Shown: positions 18,680 through 28,542 of the stretch, in pieces
How positions within the stretch are numbered: position 1 is the stretch's first letter
Layout: the number at the start of each line of letters is the position of its first letter
Source of the DNA: DASSUW01 sp963830725
Lineage (GTDB): Bacteria > Actinomycetota > Thermoleophilia > Solirubrobacterales > Solirubrobacteraceae
Direction: 5' to 3'
NCBI GenBank assembly: GCA_963830725.1
Contig: CAWHNO010000015.1
Coordinates: 1 to 64,000, forward strand
Length of the DNA stretch: 64,000 nucleotides
Notes under the pieces: model-generated
What the model was told of the DNA's origin: nothing
Database searches by the model: none
The model's input: the letters and a program-made list of their open reading frames with translations, nothing else
Position numbers and translations under genes: made by a program

Positions 18680-21600
18680 TCAGCTCGAGCAGGCCGGGGC
18701 GTACTGCCTGCCCGGCAGGAACTCCTCCCACTCGTTGCGCGTCAGCGTGCGATTGGCGACGGCGCACGCGCGCGTCGCCCACGAGGCCGGGTCGACATTC
18801 CAGACGGCTCCGCGGCCGTCGGCGTGGGTGACCACGAGGCGGTGCCCATCCGGCGACAGGTCGATGTGCGTGTTGCCATCGCCTGCCGTAAGCGTCGGGC
18901 CGATGCGTGCTCCCGTCGCGACGTCCCAGAGCGAGGCGACGGGCTCGTCCCCACCCACGGCGAGTATGCGACCGTCGGGGCTGAAGTCGAGCGCGAGCAC
19001 GCCGGCGCTGCCCTGCTCGAGCGTGCGGAGCCGCCGTCCGGTGCCGACGTCCCACAGATACACGTCGGTGAGGAAGCCGCCGCTGGCCAGCATCCGGCCG
19101 TCGGGGCTGAACGCCAGCGCGTATCCGCCGTAATAGGAGAAGGGCGGCCGAAGCGTTGCGATCCGCGAGCGCCCGTCGACCTCCCAGATCTCGACGGTGC
19201 CCCCGACCTCGCGGACGAGGGCGAGCCTGGAGCCATCTGGACTGAACGCGACGTCCCCCGCGGAGAGGGCATCTCCGACCAGCCCGTGGGCGGCGCCGGT
19301 GCGAAGGTCCCACAGCCGCACGCCGTCTCCGCCCGCCGTGGCCAACGTCGCGCTGTCAGGGCTGATGCTGACGGCAAAGCCGGCTCCCTCGGCAACCCGG
19401 AACGGTCGATGCAGCCGCGATCGGCGGTCGACATCCCAGACAGTTGCGAGACCTTCCACGGTCACCGCCGCAAGTGTGCGCCCGTCCGGGGCGAAGGCGA
19501 TGTCCTGCACCTCGCCGCCCGTCTCCCGCAGCGCGCGGCCGGTGGGTGACAGGGTCGCCGCGTCCCAGAGCGCGATCCCCCGTTGCTCGAGCACGAGCGC
19601 GAGGACCCGGCCGTCGGGCCTGAACCTGCCGGGATGGTGGACGAGGTCGGGGTCGGGCGCGCGGTCGTCCGTGAACGTGAAGCGCCGTTCGAGCCCCGAG
19701 TCGCCACTCACGTCCCACGCGATTGCGGTCCCGTCGTGGGCCACCGTGTAGAGCACCTCCCCGTCAGGGCCGAACACAGACTGCTGAACAGCTGCCGAGT
19801 GACCTCGCAGCGTCTGAAGCCGAGTTGCCGATCGGGCATCCCAGAGCGTTACCGTCCCGTCGGAGCTCGTGGAAACCACGGTCCGACCGTCATGGCTGAA
19901 CTCGAGCGAGTTCGGGCGCGCGGTGAGCACGCCTGTGGCTGACCGCCGCACCGCCCCGGTCCGTACGTCGACGAGCTCGATGCCGTCATCGATCCCGACC
20001 GCCACGGTGCGACCGTCGGCGCTGACGGCGAGCGCGTGATGACCCTTCTCGATCCTGACCGTCCGGGTCCTCTCGCGGCTCCCCAGGTCCCACCACGCGA
20101 GTTCGCCGTCGGGGGCGGCAGTGATCAGCGAGCGCCCGTCGGGCGTGAGCGCGAAGAACGGCGCCGTGCAGAACGTGGCCGCTTCCGAGACTCTGAACGC
20201 CTCATCGCGGATGACCGATCCAACCGGCTCCAGCGTGTCTGCATCGCGGATGCTGATCCAGGTCTCCCGGCAGGAGCGGTCGACGACGGTGACGAGCCGT
20301 GTTCCATCCCTCGTGAAGGCGATCCGCGTGGCGTCGCCGTGAATGGGCATTTCGATGATCTGCCTGCGCGTGCCCGTCGCGGCCAAGCGGATGAAGCCGT
20401 TGCCGGCGAGCGCGAGCTTCTCGCCGTCCGGGCTGTACGCCATGGACGCGACCCAGCCACCGTTCATCGGGAGCGGGTCGCCGATCCGCTCGTGGCTGGA
20501 GGCGTCGAAGAACAGGATCCCGGCGGCGTAGTCGCCTATGGCGACCGTGTTTCCGTCGGGACTGACCGCGATCGCTCGCAGGACGTCATCGTCGCCGTGC
20601 ATGACGCCCGCCACCGAGGGGACGCGGAGGAGATCGGCGAGCAGGTAGCTGCGCGTCTGCGGTGAGTCATCGATCGCAACCGCCTGGCGCGCCAGGAGCA
20701 GGGAACGATCGAGGTCCTCGTCGACGAGCGCCTGCGCCCCCAGGCGCTGGGCGAGCTGCGCAGTCTCGGCGTCGCGAGCCTCGCCGCGCTGCACGACCGC
20801 GAGCACTCCTCCCGTCGCGGCGGCGACGAGCAGGAGCACGACGCCGGCGAGCAGCGCGCGAAGGCGCCGGTTGGTGCGCCGCGCCCGCGTGGTCTCACGC
20901 TCTGCGGCCTCTCGGCTCTCGCTGACGAACTCGCGCTCGAGCTCGTTGAGATCGAGCGCATGGTCGGCGGCCCAGTCGAGGGCAGCGGCGAGACGAGCGC
21001 CGCGATACAGCTCGCCCTGATCGTGCCCGGCCGCGTCGCCATTCCGTCGCCGCCTCGGTGAGTTGATGGCGAAGCCGGCGCCAATCGGCGTCCTCTGCGA
21101 TCCACTCGCGCAGGCGCGGCCATTCGCTCAGCAGCGCCTCGTGGGCGACCTCGACGGAGTGCTCGCCGATCGTGACGAGGCGGCTCTCGGCAAGTGCATC
21201 CAGCACGGGGGCGACGTCCGGGTTGCGCTCCAGGTCGAGCTCGGCGAGCGGAGCACGGCGGCGCACCGGCGCGTGACGCTCACCCTCGCCGACCAGGCGG
21301 AGCATGATCGCCCGAACCAGCGGATGGTGCTCATCGGCGATGCGGTCATACACGCTCTCCGCGAGCCGGGCGACGGCGCCGTGGACACCACCGGACTCAC
21401 GGTAGGCGGCGACGGCCAGCGTGTTGTCGCGCCGCTTCTGCCAGAGCTCGAGAAGGGCGGTCGACAGCAGTGGCAGCGCGCCGGGCTCGCCCTCGAGGTC
21501 GTCGACGAGCGCGTCGACCAGCTCGGGTTCCACCCGCAGCCCCACCCGGCCGGCAGGCAGCTCGACGGCACGGCGCAGCTCCGACGCCTGCATCGACCCG

Positions 21601-23168
21601 ATGAGCACGTGGTTGGCGCCGAGCAGCTCCGCGAATGCTGGGTACGCGGCGAACCGTCCGTAGAAGTCGGCCCGCAGCGCGACCACCACGACCGCCCGCC
21701 CCTGCGGATCGGCGGCCGCGCGGGCGAGGGCATCAGCGAACGCGACTCGCTCGTCGTCGGAGCGGCACGCTGTGAACAGCTCCTCCAGCTGGTCGACCGC
21801 AAGGAGGAGCCGTCCGTCGGCGGGAAGCGCATCCAGGGCCTCGGCGAGTGGATCCGGCGCGCCCGACACCAGCGCGCGGCGCAGCTCGTCCAACGGCCGC
21901 TCGCCGGGGCGCATCAGCAGGCGCCGCCAGCTTTCGCTGCCCGGCAGCACGCCTCCGGCGAGCGCCGGGAGCAGCCCGGCCCGCAGGACCGACGACTTGC
22001 CGCTGCCCGACGGTCCGACGATGCCGAGGAAACCGACACCCACGACGTGGGCAACCAGCTCGGCGACGAGCCGCTCCCGGCCGAAGAAGTAGTCGGCGTC
22101 CACCGGCTCGAAGTTCGCCAGGCCCTTGAACGGGCATCTACCCTCGGCAGCCACGCGAGCGGGAGTGGCCGAGGCAGTGAGGATCCCCGCCTGGTCGCGC
22201 ATTGACTGGAGGTCGACCACCTTGCCCGCCAGCTCGGCCTCGACCTCGGTCAGGTCGCTCCTGCCGGCGGCAGCGCGCGAGGCGACATCGCCCAGCACGC
22301 GACTGGCCTCGTCGACCGCGACCGCGTACGCCGCGCGAGCGAATTCGCGACAGCTGGGATATCGCTGCTCCGGTTCTTTCGCCAGCGCCCTGGCAATGAC
22401 CGCGTCGAGGGCGGCCGGCAGGTCGGGCCGCTCCTCACTGGCGGCCGGCGGTTGCGCGTCGAGGTGCGCGAACAGCACGGCCAGCCCCGACTCACGCCGA
22501 TGGCGGCGGAACGGAGGGTGCCCGACAAGAGTTTCGAAGAGCACGCACCCGAGCGAGTACATGTCTGCCATCCCGTCGACTTCGCCGCCGGCGATCTGCT
22601 CCGGCGCGACGTAGTCGACGGTGCCCATCAGTCCACCGTCGCCGCTGCCGGTGTCGTCGGAGACGCGCTTGGTGAGCCCGAAGTCCGCCAGATACACGTG
22701 GTCGGAGCCGTCCGGGCGGGCGCCGCTGTCGAGCAGGACGTTCGACGGCTTCACGTCGCGGTGCACCAGACCGCGGCCGTGGGCCGCGTCCAGCGCGATG
22801 GCGACCTGCGCGAGGATCCCGATCGCGTCCGACGGATCCATGCGGCCGACCTGCACGCGCTGCTTCAGGTCGCCTCCCTCGACGTACCGCATGGCGATGA
22901 AGAGGACGCCCTCGGCCGTCCCGGCCTCGTAGATCGGGACGATGTTCGGATGGTCGATCGACGCTGCCAGCTCCGACTCCCGCAGGAAGCGTTCGCGGAA
23001 CGCGCCGTCGTCCGCAAGGCGTGCGGCCAGCAGCTTGAGCGCGACCCGTCGCTTGAGCCGCAAATCCTCGGCGAGGTAGACGACGCTCATGCCGCCCCAG
23101 CCCAGGAGCGACTCGATCCGATAGCCGGCGAGCTCGGTGCCGACCCGAGGGTCGTCGCTCACTCGCAT
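18680..23168 (-). CDS. Ser/Thr protein kinase - STAND NTPase - WD40 receptor-like protein; one-base frameshift
   Basis: About 1,495 residues after removing one extra base near 21038 (restoring TEWDAAGHDQGELYRGARL). Kinase domain about 5-280: G-loop LLGWGGMSVVYLAED, Lys in RRVALKLL, HRDVKPSNVLL, LADFGLT, APEQIAGG. Then a linker and a STAND NTPase (CPFKGLANFEPVDADYFFGRE, Walker A VGPSGSGKSSVLR, Walker B LLLAVDQLEELF). A membrane segment follows (LLAGVVLLLVAAATGGVLAVV), then about 700 residues of WD40 repeats (recurrent AFSPDGRxLA, LWDxxTG), placed outside the cell if the helix spans once. A signalling platform linking an outside propeller to an inside kinase. I chose ATG 23168; a GTG at 23204 is possible. 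Regulated partners unknown; the BTAD genes flanking it are candidates, an inference from position only. Confidence 0.75.
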
Positions 23169-23245
23169 GGGAGCATCTTCACTTTCGGGGCTCCAGAGAG
23201 ACACGTCGGATGAGAGCTGTAACGAGGAGGACTTTCAGCGACCTT

Positions 23246-23518
23246 TCAGAATCTGGCCGACACTGCGCCGCCCCTGACTCCGGTCAGCGACGAGCGGAAC
23301 GCGTTCCAGGATCGTCCGCCGCGCCGCCGCCCGCCCCGCGTCAGAGCGGCTCGCCGGGCGGCGATCGCCGATAGCTCGCCGATCAGCCGGTCGGTGGCGA
23401 CGACCTCGTTCGCGTGCAGCAGCAGGTTCGCCGGCAAAGAGCACTGCTCGACCCTTCCGAGCGCCGCCGCCATGTTCTGCTCGGCGACCTCCAGCGGTCC
23501 GAGGAGCCTGAACTGCAT
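23246..23518 (-). pseudogene. Relic of a BTAD regulator gene (cassette copy A)
   Basis: The first 50 or so residues (MQFRLLGPLEVAEQ, LLLHANEVVATDRLIGELS) align with the N-terminus of the intact BTAD regulator that starts at 56063 (MEFRLLGPLEVVEQ, LLLHANEVVSTERLIDELW). The rest degenerates within 40 codons and ends. The winged helix is incomplete, so it cannot work as a regulator. It stands divergent from the PDTRD gene at 23649, exactly as the intact regulator stands to the gene at 56162. Confidence 0.6.
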
Positions 23519-23544
23519 CGCGAATCAAACCGACCGTACAGGCC

Positions 23545-23601
23545 GCATCTACCGGCGTCTACCGCGCGTAACCGCGGGCGTCTACCGGGCCCCTGGAACG
23601 T
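23545..23601 (+). promoter_or_regulatory. Direct-repeat operator and -10 of PDTRD gene, copy A
   Basis: GCGTCTACC occurs at 23555-23563 and 23578-23586 (period 23 bp), with a variant GCATCTACC at 23545-23553. Nine bp after the last repeat is GAACGT (23596-23601), fitting nAnnnT. Two other loci (56069 and 57184) have the same repeat, period and spacing. SARP activators are known to bind direct repeats on one helix face about 8 bp before the -10, so I infer a BTAD-regulated promoter. Confidence 0.55.
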
Positions 23602-23648
23602 GCGCTCCAACGGAGACCGCACACGGAGGTCTCGAGAGAGGAGCGAAG

Positions 23649-24023
23649 ATGTTCAACTACCGCCTCACCCGCACCGCCGCTGTCGCGCTGGCGATCGCCG
23701 CCACCGCCGCCCCGGCCGCGTCCGCCGACGACCACTGGCGGTCGCAGAACGTGCGCCCCGCCGACACGCGCAACGCCGCCGGGCTGCAGGATCTGCGGAG
23801 CCCCGACACGCGCGACTTCGCCGAGGGCCGCGGGACCTACAACTCGCCTGACGTCGTGGTTGTCAAGGCGCCCGTGCCGGCGGCCGAGCCGACCGCGACC
23901 GGCATCGACTGGGCGGATGTCGGGATCGGCGCCGGCGGGCTGCTGGCCGCGAGCCTTCTCGCCCTCGCCGGCACCCTGCTGGTCGTGCAGCGGCGCGGCG
24001 CGCGCGCGCACGCTGCCCACTGA
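23649..24023 (+). CDS. Small secreted/membrane protein with PDTR motifs (copy A)
   Basis: 124 residues: signal peptide 1-24 (AIAATAAPAASA), a short exported segment with motifs RPADTRNAAG and LRSPDTRDFAEG, a Val/Pro-rich stretch (DVVVVKAPVPAAEP), then ATGIDWADVGIGAGGLLAASLLALAGTLLVVQRR, one membrane helix followed by Arg residues. Same layout as the gene at 56162 (32 kb away). Predicted to be anchored by its C-terminus with the PDTR segment outside. GAGAGGAG ribosome binding site. Function unknown; proteins of this kind seem frequent in Thermoleophilia as hypothetical proteins. A GC-rich hairpin ends the unit. Confidence 0.75.
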   Translation: MFNYRLTRTAAVALAIAATAAPAASADDHWRSQNVRPADTRNAAGLQDLRSPDTRDFAEGRGTYNSPDVVVVKAPVPAAEPTATGIDWADVGIGAGGLLAASLLALAGTLLVVQRRGARAHAAH

Positions 24024-24081
24024 GCAGCAAGACCGCGCCGGGCGCCTCGAGCGGGGCACGCGTCGTCGCCGACTGAGCCGA

Positions 24082-24109
24082 GCGCCCGGGCCGAGGCCGG
24101 CCCGGGCGC
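24082..24109. terminator. Bidirectional hairpin terminator
   Basis: A perfect 11-bp stem (GCGCCCGGGCC / GGCCCGGGCGC) with a 6-nt loop lies between the PDTRD gene (stop 24023) and the convergent DUF1080 gene (stop 24123). Confidence 0.6.
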
Positions 24110-24122
24110 CCGTCCCGCCGTC

Positions 24123-25577
24123 CTAGTCGCGTGCGGTGATCTCGGGGGCGCGCGCGGTCTTCCACACCGTCGCGCCGCCGTTGTTCGCGTTCACCGCGCA
24201 GTGGATGACCTTGCCGACGTCATCCGCGGTCGGCGTGTACCGCATGCCCTGGCCGACCACCAGTGAGTCGGTCCAGGTCAGGGGCTGGGTGCCGAACTCC
24301 GGCTCGGCCGGGGTGGTGAAGTTCCCGAGATCGAGCTGGCTCGGGGCGCGGAACCGCGGATGCTCCGGCCCGATCAGGTTCGAGCGATACCAGGTGACCC
24401 AGAAGTCGGCGCCCGGGGTGTTCGCCCACTCGCCGCGACCGCAGGTGAGCGGCTGCCTCACGCGCCCCGAACCGCCCACCTCGGGAGGCTCGACGTTGAC
24501 CGGGATCTCGGCCTCGTCGACGTCCTTGACCTGGATCTCGCGGTAGGAGATGCGGTCGTTGCCGCCGTGCGTCTGCAGGCCCAGGTAGCCCTCGGCGAGC
24601 TGGCGCGCCATCGTCGGCGGGTCGCCGTTGCGCGATGCGATCTTCGGCACCGAGTTGTCGAACTGGTTGATCAGCTCGCCGTCGATCAGCACCGTGTACT
24701 GCTGGCCGATCGTGCGGATCTCCATGTCGTGCCAGACGCCCTTGGTGAGCCGCTCGTCGGTCTTCGACTGCTTGGCGTTCAGGTTGCGGAACCCGTACAC
24801 GGCGCCGGTCTTGATCGGGTCGCCCGACGGCTGCGGGCCACCGCCGGTCAGCGTCTCGTTGATCTGGATCTCGTGCCCGCAGTAGACCTGCGTCCAGTGC
24901 TGGTGGTTGTTCGCGTTGTTGTTGGTCGTCAGCGGACCGGTGCCGGCCAGGTTGGTCACGTTGTGCGTGCCGGTGCGGGCGCAGTAGGCGCCCGAGTACA
25001 GGAACGGCGGATCCGACGCATTCGAGGCGGGCGGGAACGGGCCCTCTGCGCCCGCCCACGAATAGGTCGTCGACTCCGCCGGGGTGAGCAGCCCGCACAC
25101 CGGAATCGCCCCCGGGCAGACGTCGTAGTTGTAGCCGGTGGGCTTCTGGGCCAGCACCTCCGCGGTGGTGGCGCCCGTGTACCGGATCTCCGGGGCGCGG
25201 ATCATCACGCCGCCGTTGCGCGTCGACTCCGGCGTGTCCTGCACGGTGTACTGGAGCTTGATCACGGCGTCGCCGAGCGGACGCACCGGATACCAGTAGG
25301 CGCCGAATGGCGAAGCGCCCATCAGGAACGACCCCTCGACGGGGTCGAGCGTCGCCTGCCCCTGCGTGGCCGAAGCCGCGATCGTGCTGCTGGCGAAGAT
25401 CCACTTGTCGAACGAGGCGTCCGAGCCGGTGGGCGTGCCGTCGAAGATGTACTCGAATCCCGGGTCCGGCGGCGGCGCCACGTACTGTGCGCCCGCCGAC
25501 GCGGGTGCCAGCGTGATTACGGCCATCGCGACGCTCCACGTCAGAAGCGCGAGGCGCCGGTTGAGTCCTCGTTGCAT
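24123..25577 (-). CDS. Secreted DUF1080 (3-keto-disaccharide hydrolase-type) protein
   Basis: About 484 residues from ATG 25577, which has GGGAGGG 5 bp upstream. Signal peptide (LALLTWSVAMAVITLAPASAGAQ). One DUF1080 domain over about 30-330 (FEYIFDGTPTGSDASFDKW, GGVMIRAPE, HEIQINET, TGAVYGF, KGVWHDMEIRTIGQQYTVLIDGELINQFDN, GYLGLQTHGGNDRISYREIQVKD), with an insert of about 90 residues rich in Cys and Asn in the middle. The C-terminal 130 residues are beta-rich (TCGRGEWANTPGADFWVTWYRS), perhaps an Ig-like repeat. Probably acts on sugars outside the cell. Related to the last catalytic domain of the protein at 109-4455. Confidence 0.8.
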   Translation of the reverse strand: MQRGLNRRLALLTWSVAMAVITLAPASAGAQYVAPPPDPGFEYIFDGTPTGSDASFDKWIFASSTIAASATQGQATLDPVEGSFLMGASPFGAYWYPVRPLGDAVIKLQYTVQDTPESTRNGGVMIRAPEIRYTGATTAEVLAQKPTGYNYDVCPGAIPVCGLLTPAESTTYSWAGAEGPFPPASNASDPPFLYSGAYCARTGTHNVTNLAGTGPLTTNNNANNHQHWTQVYCGHEIQINETLTGGGPQPSGDPIKTGAVYGFRNLNAKQSKTDERLTKGVWHDMEIRTIGQQYTVLIDGELINQFDNSVPKIASRNGDPPTMARQLAEGYLGLQTHGGNDRISYREIQVKDVDEAEIPVNVEPPEVGGSGRVRQPLTCGRGEWANTPGADFWVTWYRSNLIGPEHPRFRAPSQLDLGNFTTPAEPEFGTQPLTWTDSLVVGQGMRYTPTADDVGKVIHCAVNANNGGATVWKTARAPEITARD

Positions 25578-25725
25578 CCGATCCCTCCCCTGCTCGCTTG
25601 CCCCGGAACTCCCACTTCTGCCGAGGACCACCCGAACTTATACCGAACGCCGGGACAACCGCGCTCCTGCCTCCGCGCGACATCCTCGATACAGCGGCCG
25701 GCAGCGCGTTTCGATGGCGCCCTGG

Positions 25726-26637
25726 TCAGCGTGCCACTTCGAGCACGACCTTTCCGCGCTTGTCGGTGGCCATGCTGCGCTGGAACGCGCTCGCGGCCTC
25801 CTCGAGCGTGAACACGGAGTCGATGGCGGGGGGCGGCAAGCCGCCGTCGAAGAGCCCGGCGATCTGCGTCAGCTGCCGGCGGTTTGGCTCGACGACGAAA
25901 TACACGCTGCTGACTCCCGTCGCCTGCGGCGGCTCCTCCGCCACCGAGACGAGCCGACCACCCTCGCGCAGCACGCCGGGGGAGCCGGCCAGTCGCTCGC
26001 CGCCGGCGGTGTCGAAGACGAGGTCCACGGGTTCGAGGCCTGCGGCCCACGGCCCGGCGGTGTGGTCGATGACGATGTCAGCGCCGAGCTCGCGTGCGCG
26101 ACCAACACCGTGAGTCGACGTGGTGGCGATCACGCGGGCGCCGTGGCGGCTGGCGAGCGACGTGGCGAACTGGCCCACACCGCCGGTCGCCCCATGGATC
26201 AGTACGCGCTCATCCGCAGCGAGCCTGCCGTGGTCGAACAGCCCCTGCCAGGCGCTGAGTGCCGCCAACGGCGCGGCGGCCGCTTCGGCGTGGCTCAGCG
26301 CGCGCGGCTTGGGCGCGAGCAGCTCGGCCGGGATCGCGGCGTAGTCGGCGGCGACGCCGTCGCGGTCGAACGCGGTCATCGCGAACACCTCGTCACCGAC
26401 GGTCACGCCGTCCACCTCGGGTCCGAGAGCGGCCACGACGCCGGACAGCTCGTAGGAGGGGATCGCCGGAAGCCGGTCGACGGGCCACTCGAGTTCGTCG
26501 CGCGTGAGCGCCGCGGCGTGGACGCGCACGAGAGCCTCTCCGCGCCCCGGCGTCGGGGTCGCGACCTGCTCGTAGACCAGCTGTTCGGGCCCGCCGGCGG
26601 CTCGTAGGACGACGGCTCGCATGGTCGCGGAGATCAT
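25726..26637 (-). CDS. Quinone-oxidoreductase-type, zinc-independent MDR enzyme
   Basis: About 303 residues. GroES-like N-terminal part (MRAVVLRAAGGPEQLVYEQVATPTPGRGEALVRVHAAALTRDELEW) and NAD(P)-binding Rossmann half with GATGGVGQFATSLA. Structural and catalytic zinc ligands of alcohol dehydrogenases are missing, so it belongs to the NADPH:quinone reductase branch. Soluble. ATG at 26637 chosen for GGAGG at 26646-26650; ATG 26622 is also in frame. It follows the MBL gene by 28 bp on the same strand, so both are probably one operon divergent from the LysR gene and likely under its control. Substrate unknown. Confidence 0.85.
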   Translation of the reverse strand: MISATMRAVVLRAAGGPEQLVYEQVATPTPGRGEALVRVHAAALTRDELEWPVDRLPAIPSYELSGVVAALGPEVDGVTVGDEVFAMTAFDRDGVAADYAAIPAELLAPKPRALSHAEAAAAPLAALSAWQGLFDHGRLAADERVLIHGATGGVGQFATSLASRHGARVIATTSTHGVGRARELGADIVIDHTAGPWAAGLEPVDLVFDTAGGERLAGSPGVLREGGRLVSVAEEPPQATGVSSVYFVVEPNRRQLTQIAGLFDGGLPPPAIDSVFTLEEAASAFQRSMATDKRGKVVLEVAR

Positions 26638-26665
26638 CGCATCGCCTCCGCGGTGTGCTCGGCGA

Positions 26666-27485
26666 TCATGCGGGCGCGGTCTCCTGCGCGAGCTCGGCGG
26701 CGACCGCCGAGGCACCGGCGGCGACGAGCCGGCCGAGCGGAGCGCCGGGCAGGTAGCGCTCCATGAGGCCCGCCACGCGATTTGCCTCGTTCTCGGTGAG
26801 ATGCGCGCGACCGTCCGCGGCGCGCCCGATCGTCTCGCGGGCCATCAGCAGGTAGCGGCGCTGCTCGGCCAGGACGGCGGGGGCGGCCGGTGGCCCGTGG
26901 CCGACGTACAGCGTGCGCACCCCGGCGAGCGCGTCCTCCGCCCGGTCGATCGCGCGCAGCCACGCGTCGCGTGCGCCCGTCGGCCAGGTTGGCGTGCGTG
27001 CCGTTGAAGGCGAGGTCGCCGACGAACGCCGTGTCGCCCTCGCCGAGGAGCCAGACGGTCTCGCTGGCGCTCTCGCCGGGCCCGAAGTCCCAGGCGGTGA
27101 ACAGCAGATCGCCGAGCTCGACCGATTCCTCGTCGGCCACCGTCTGGTTCGGAAGCGTGGCGCGCCGCGGATAGTGGCTGCCGATTGGCGGTTCGGGGAT
27201 CGGCTCGGCGCGGATCTCGCGGTCGACGTCGCGGTGCGCGATCACCGGCACCCGCTCGCCCGCGAGCAGCTCGCCGACGGTGCTGTAGTGGTCGGGATGC
27301 GGGTGCGTGAGGAGCACGCCGAGCAGCGGCTTGCGGAGTGCCTCGAGCCTTGCCCGGAGCGCGCGGCCGTCCGACTGCAGGAGCGGCGCGTCGATCGCGA
27401 CGATGCCCTCGGTGCCCTCCACCAGGTAGGAGTTGGCGAACAGCCCGCTCTCGCCCGAGCGGTACGTGTGCACGATCGCAGCCAC
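26666..27485 (-). CDS. MBL-fold metallo-hydrolase; one-base frameshift
   Basis: About 272 residues after removing one extra base near 26969 (restoring DGRTDAWLRAIDRAEDALAGVRTLYVGHG). Metal motif THPHPDHY (HxHxDH), later Asp in AFVGDLAFNG and His in LYVGHGPP. No signal peptide. Paralog of the MBL gene at 30229 (same opening pattern VHTYRSGESGLFANSYLVE versus VHRFPIEHESAFVNAYLVE). May hydrolyse a lactone, thioester or other ester; not predictable. First gene of a minus-strand pair with the oxidoreductase, divergent from LysR with a 96-bp gap. Confidence 0.75.
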
Positions 27486-27566
27486 CGGCCCATGCTAAGA
27501 GCGTGCGGCCCGCACGCCATACGAATCCGGTCTGACGCGATACCGAGCACCTCTGAGGAGGGGTAG

Positions 27567-27581
27567 GCTCCAGCCTGGAGC
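27567..27581 (+). promoter_or_regulatory. Perfect dyad right before the LysR start codon
   Basis: GCTCCAG-C-CTGGAGC, 7-bp arms around one base, ends on the base before the ATG at 27582. It could be an operator for autoregulation from the shared LysR/MBL promoter region. It also overlaps the ribosome binding site position, so folding in mRNA may limit translation. No typical T-N11-A box is as clear. Confidence 0.35.
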
Positions 27582-28487
27582 ATGGTCGAGCTGCGCCACC
27601 TGCGCTACTTCATAGCCGTGGCGGAGGAGCTGAACTTCAGCCGCGCCGCACAGCGGATGCATATGGCCCAACCTCCGCTCAGCGCCGCGATCCGCCAGCT
27701 CGAACGCGACCTCGACGTCGACCTCTTCGCCCGCACCACCCGCGAGGTCAGGCTCACCGACGCCGGACGTGCGTTCCTTCAAGGAGCGCGGCGCACGCTG
27801 GCGGACGCCGAGCGGGCGGCCGAGGACGCCAAGCGCGCGGCGGCCGGCGAGCTCGGTCACCTGCGCATCGCCTACTCGTGGAGCACCCGCTTCCAGACGC
27901 TCCCGGCGCTCGGCAGGGCGTTCCGGGCCGGTCACCCGGACGTCGAGCTGCTCGCCCAGGAGATGTGGAACGCGCGGATGCCGCCCGCGTTCGCCAACGG
28001 CAGCATCGACATCGCGCTGTCCCTCTGCCCCGAGATCGCCGCCGAGCTGGAGCTCGCTCCGATACGCAAGGAGCGCTTCGTCGCGCTCCTACCCGAGGCT
28101 CATCCACTCGCGCGCGAGGACGCGATCCCGCTCTCAGCGCTCGCCGACGAGCAGTTCATCGTCTTCCCGCGCGAGATCGCGCCGCGCCTGCACGACGCGT
28201 TCATGTCGATCTTCCGCCGCGCCGGCTTTGAGCCGCGCGTGCGAAACGAGTCGTTCCACACCGGCTGGGACCTTGGGGTCCTGGCCGAGATCCCGGCCGT
28301 CGCCATGGCCCCGCAGACCGTCGCGGGCGGACTCCCCGACGGGATCGTGGCCGTCGCCATCAGCGAGCCGACCGACGCGCTCGAGACATGCCTGGTGTGG
28401 CGGAGCGACGACGACTCGGCGACCGTCGCGGCCTTCGTGGCGGTCGCGCGCTCGGCTTTCGGGCCGACTCTGACCCGCTCGGTCTAG
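27582..28487 (+). CDS. LysR-family transcription regulator
   Basis: 301 residues, normal length. N-terminal winged helix (LRHLRYFIAVAEELNFSRAAQRMHMAQPPLSAAIRQLERDLDVDLFARTTREVRLTDAGRAFL) and a substrate-binding domain (about 90-295). Cytoplasmic, expected to bind a small aromatic or acid co-inducer. It stands between a divergent MBL-oxidoreductase pair and a co-directional set (DJ-1, VOC, ABM, second MBL), which points to control of one or both. Confidence 0.9.
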   Translation: MVELRHLRYFIAVAEELNFSRAAQRMHMAQPPLSAAIRQLERDLDVDLFARTTREVRLTDAGRAFLQGARRTLADAERAAEDAKRAAAGELGHLRIAYSWSTRFQTLPALGRAFRAGHPDVELLAQEMWNARMPPAFANGSIDIALSLCPEIAAELELAPIRKERFVALLPEAHPLAREDAIPLSALADEQFIVFPREIAPRLHDAFMSIFRRAGFEPRVRNESFHTGWDLGVLAEIPAVAMAPQTVAGGLPDGIVAVAISEPTDALETCLVWRSDDDSATVAAFVAVARSAFGPTLTRSV

Positions 28488-28505
28488 CCATATACGCGGT
28501 TCGTG

Positions 28506-28534
28506 TTGCTCGACACCACCACGACTCGTAGCGT
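28506..28534 (+). promoter_or_regulatory. Predicted promoter, leaderless type
   Basis: TTGCTC (28506-28511), 17 bp, TAGCGT (28529-28534). A start site about 7 bp later would be at 28541, two bases before the GTG at 28543. The mRNA of the DJ-1 gene would then have no leader, which fits the absence of a properly spaced ribosome binding site. Confidence 0.4.
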
Positions 28535-28542
28535 CGCGGGAG

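Noticed and set aside
23545..23586. CRISPR-like array from the 9-bp repeats
   Set aside because: Repeats are only 9 bp, two or three per site, with fixed 14-bp spacers and a promoter element; no cas genes.
18680..24023. Phage-defence island around the STAND protein
   Set aside because: No nuclease, integrase, toxin or phage gene nearby; neighbours are BTAD regulators and a surface protein.
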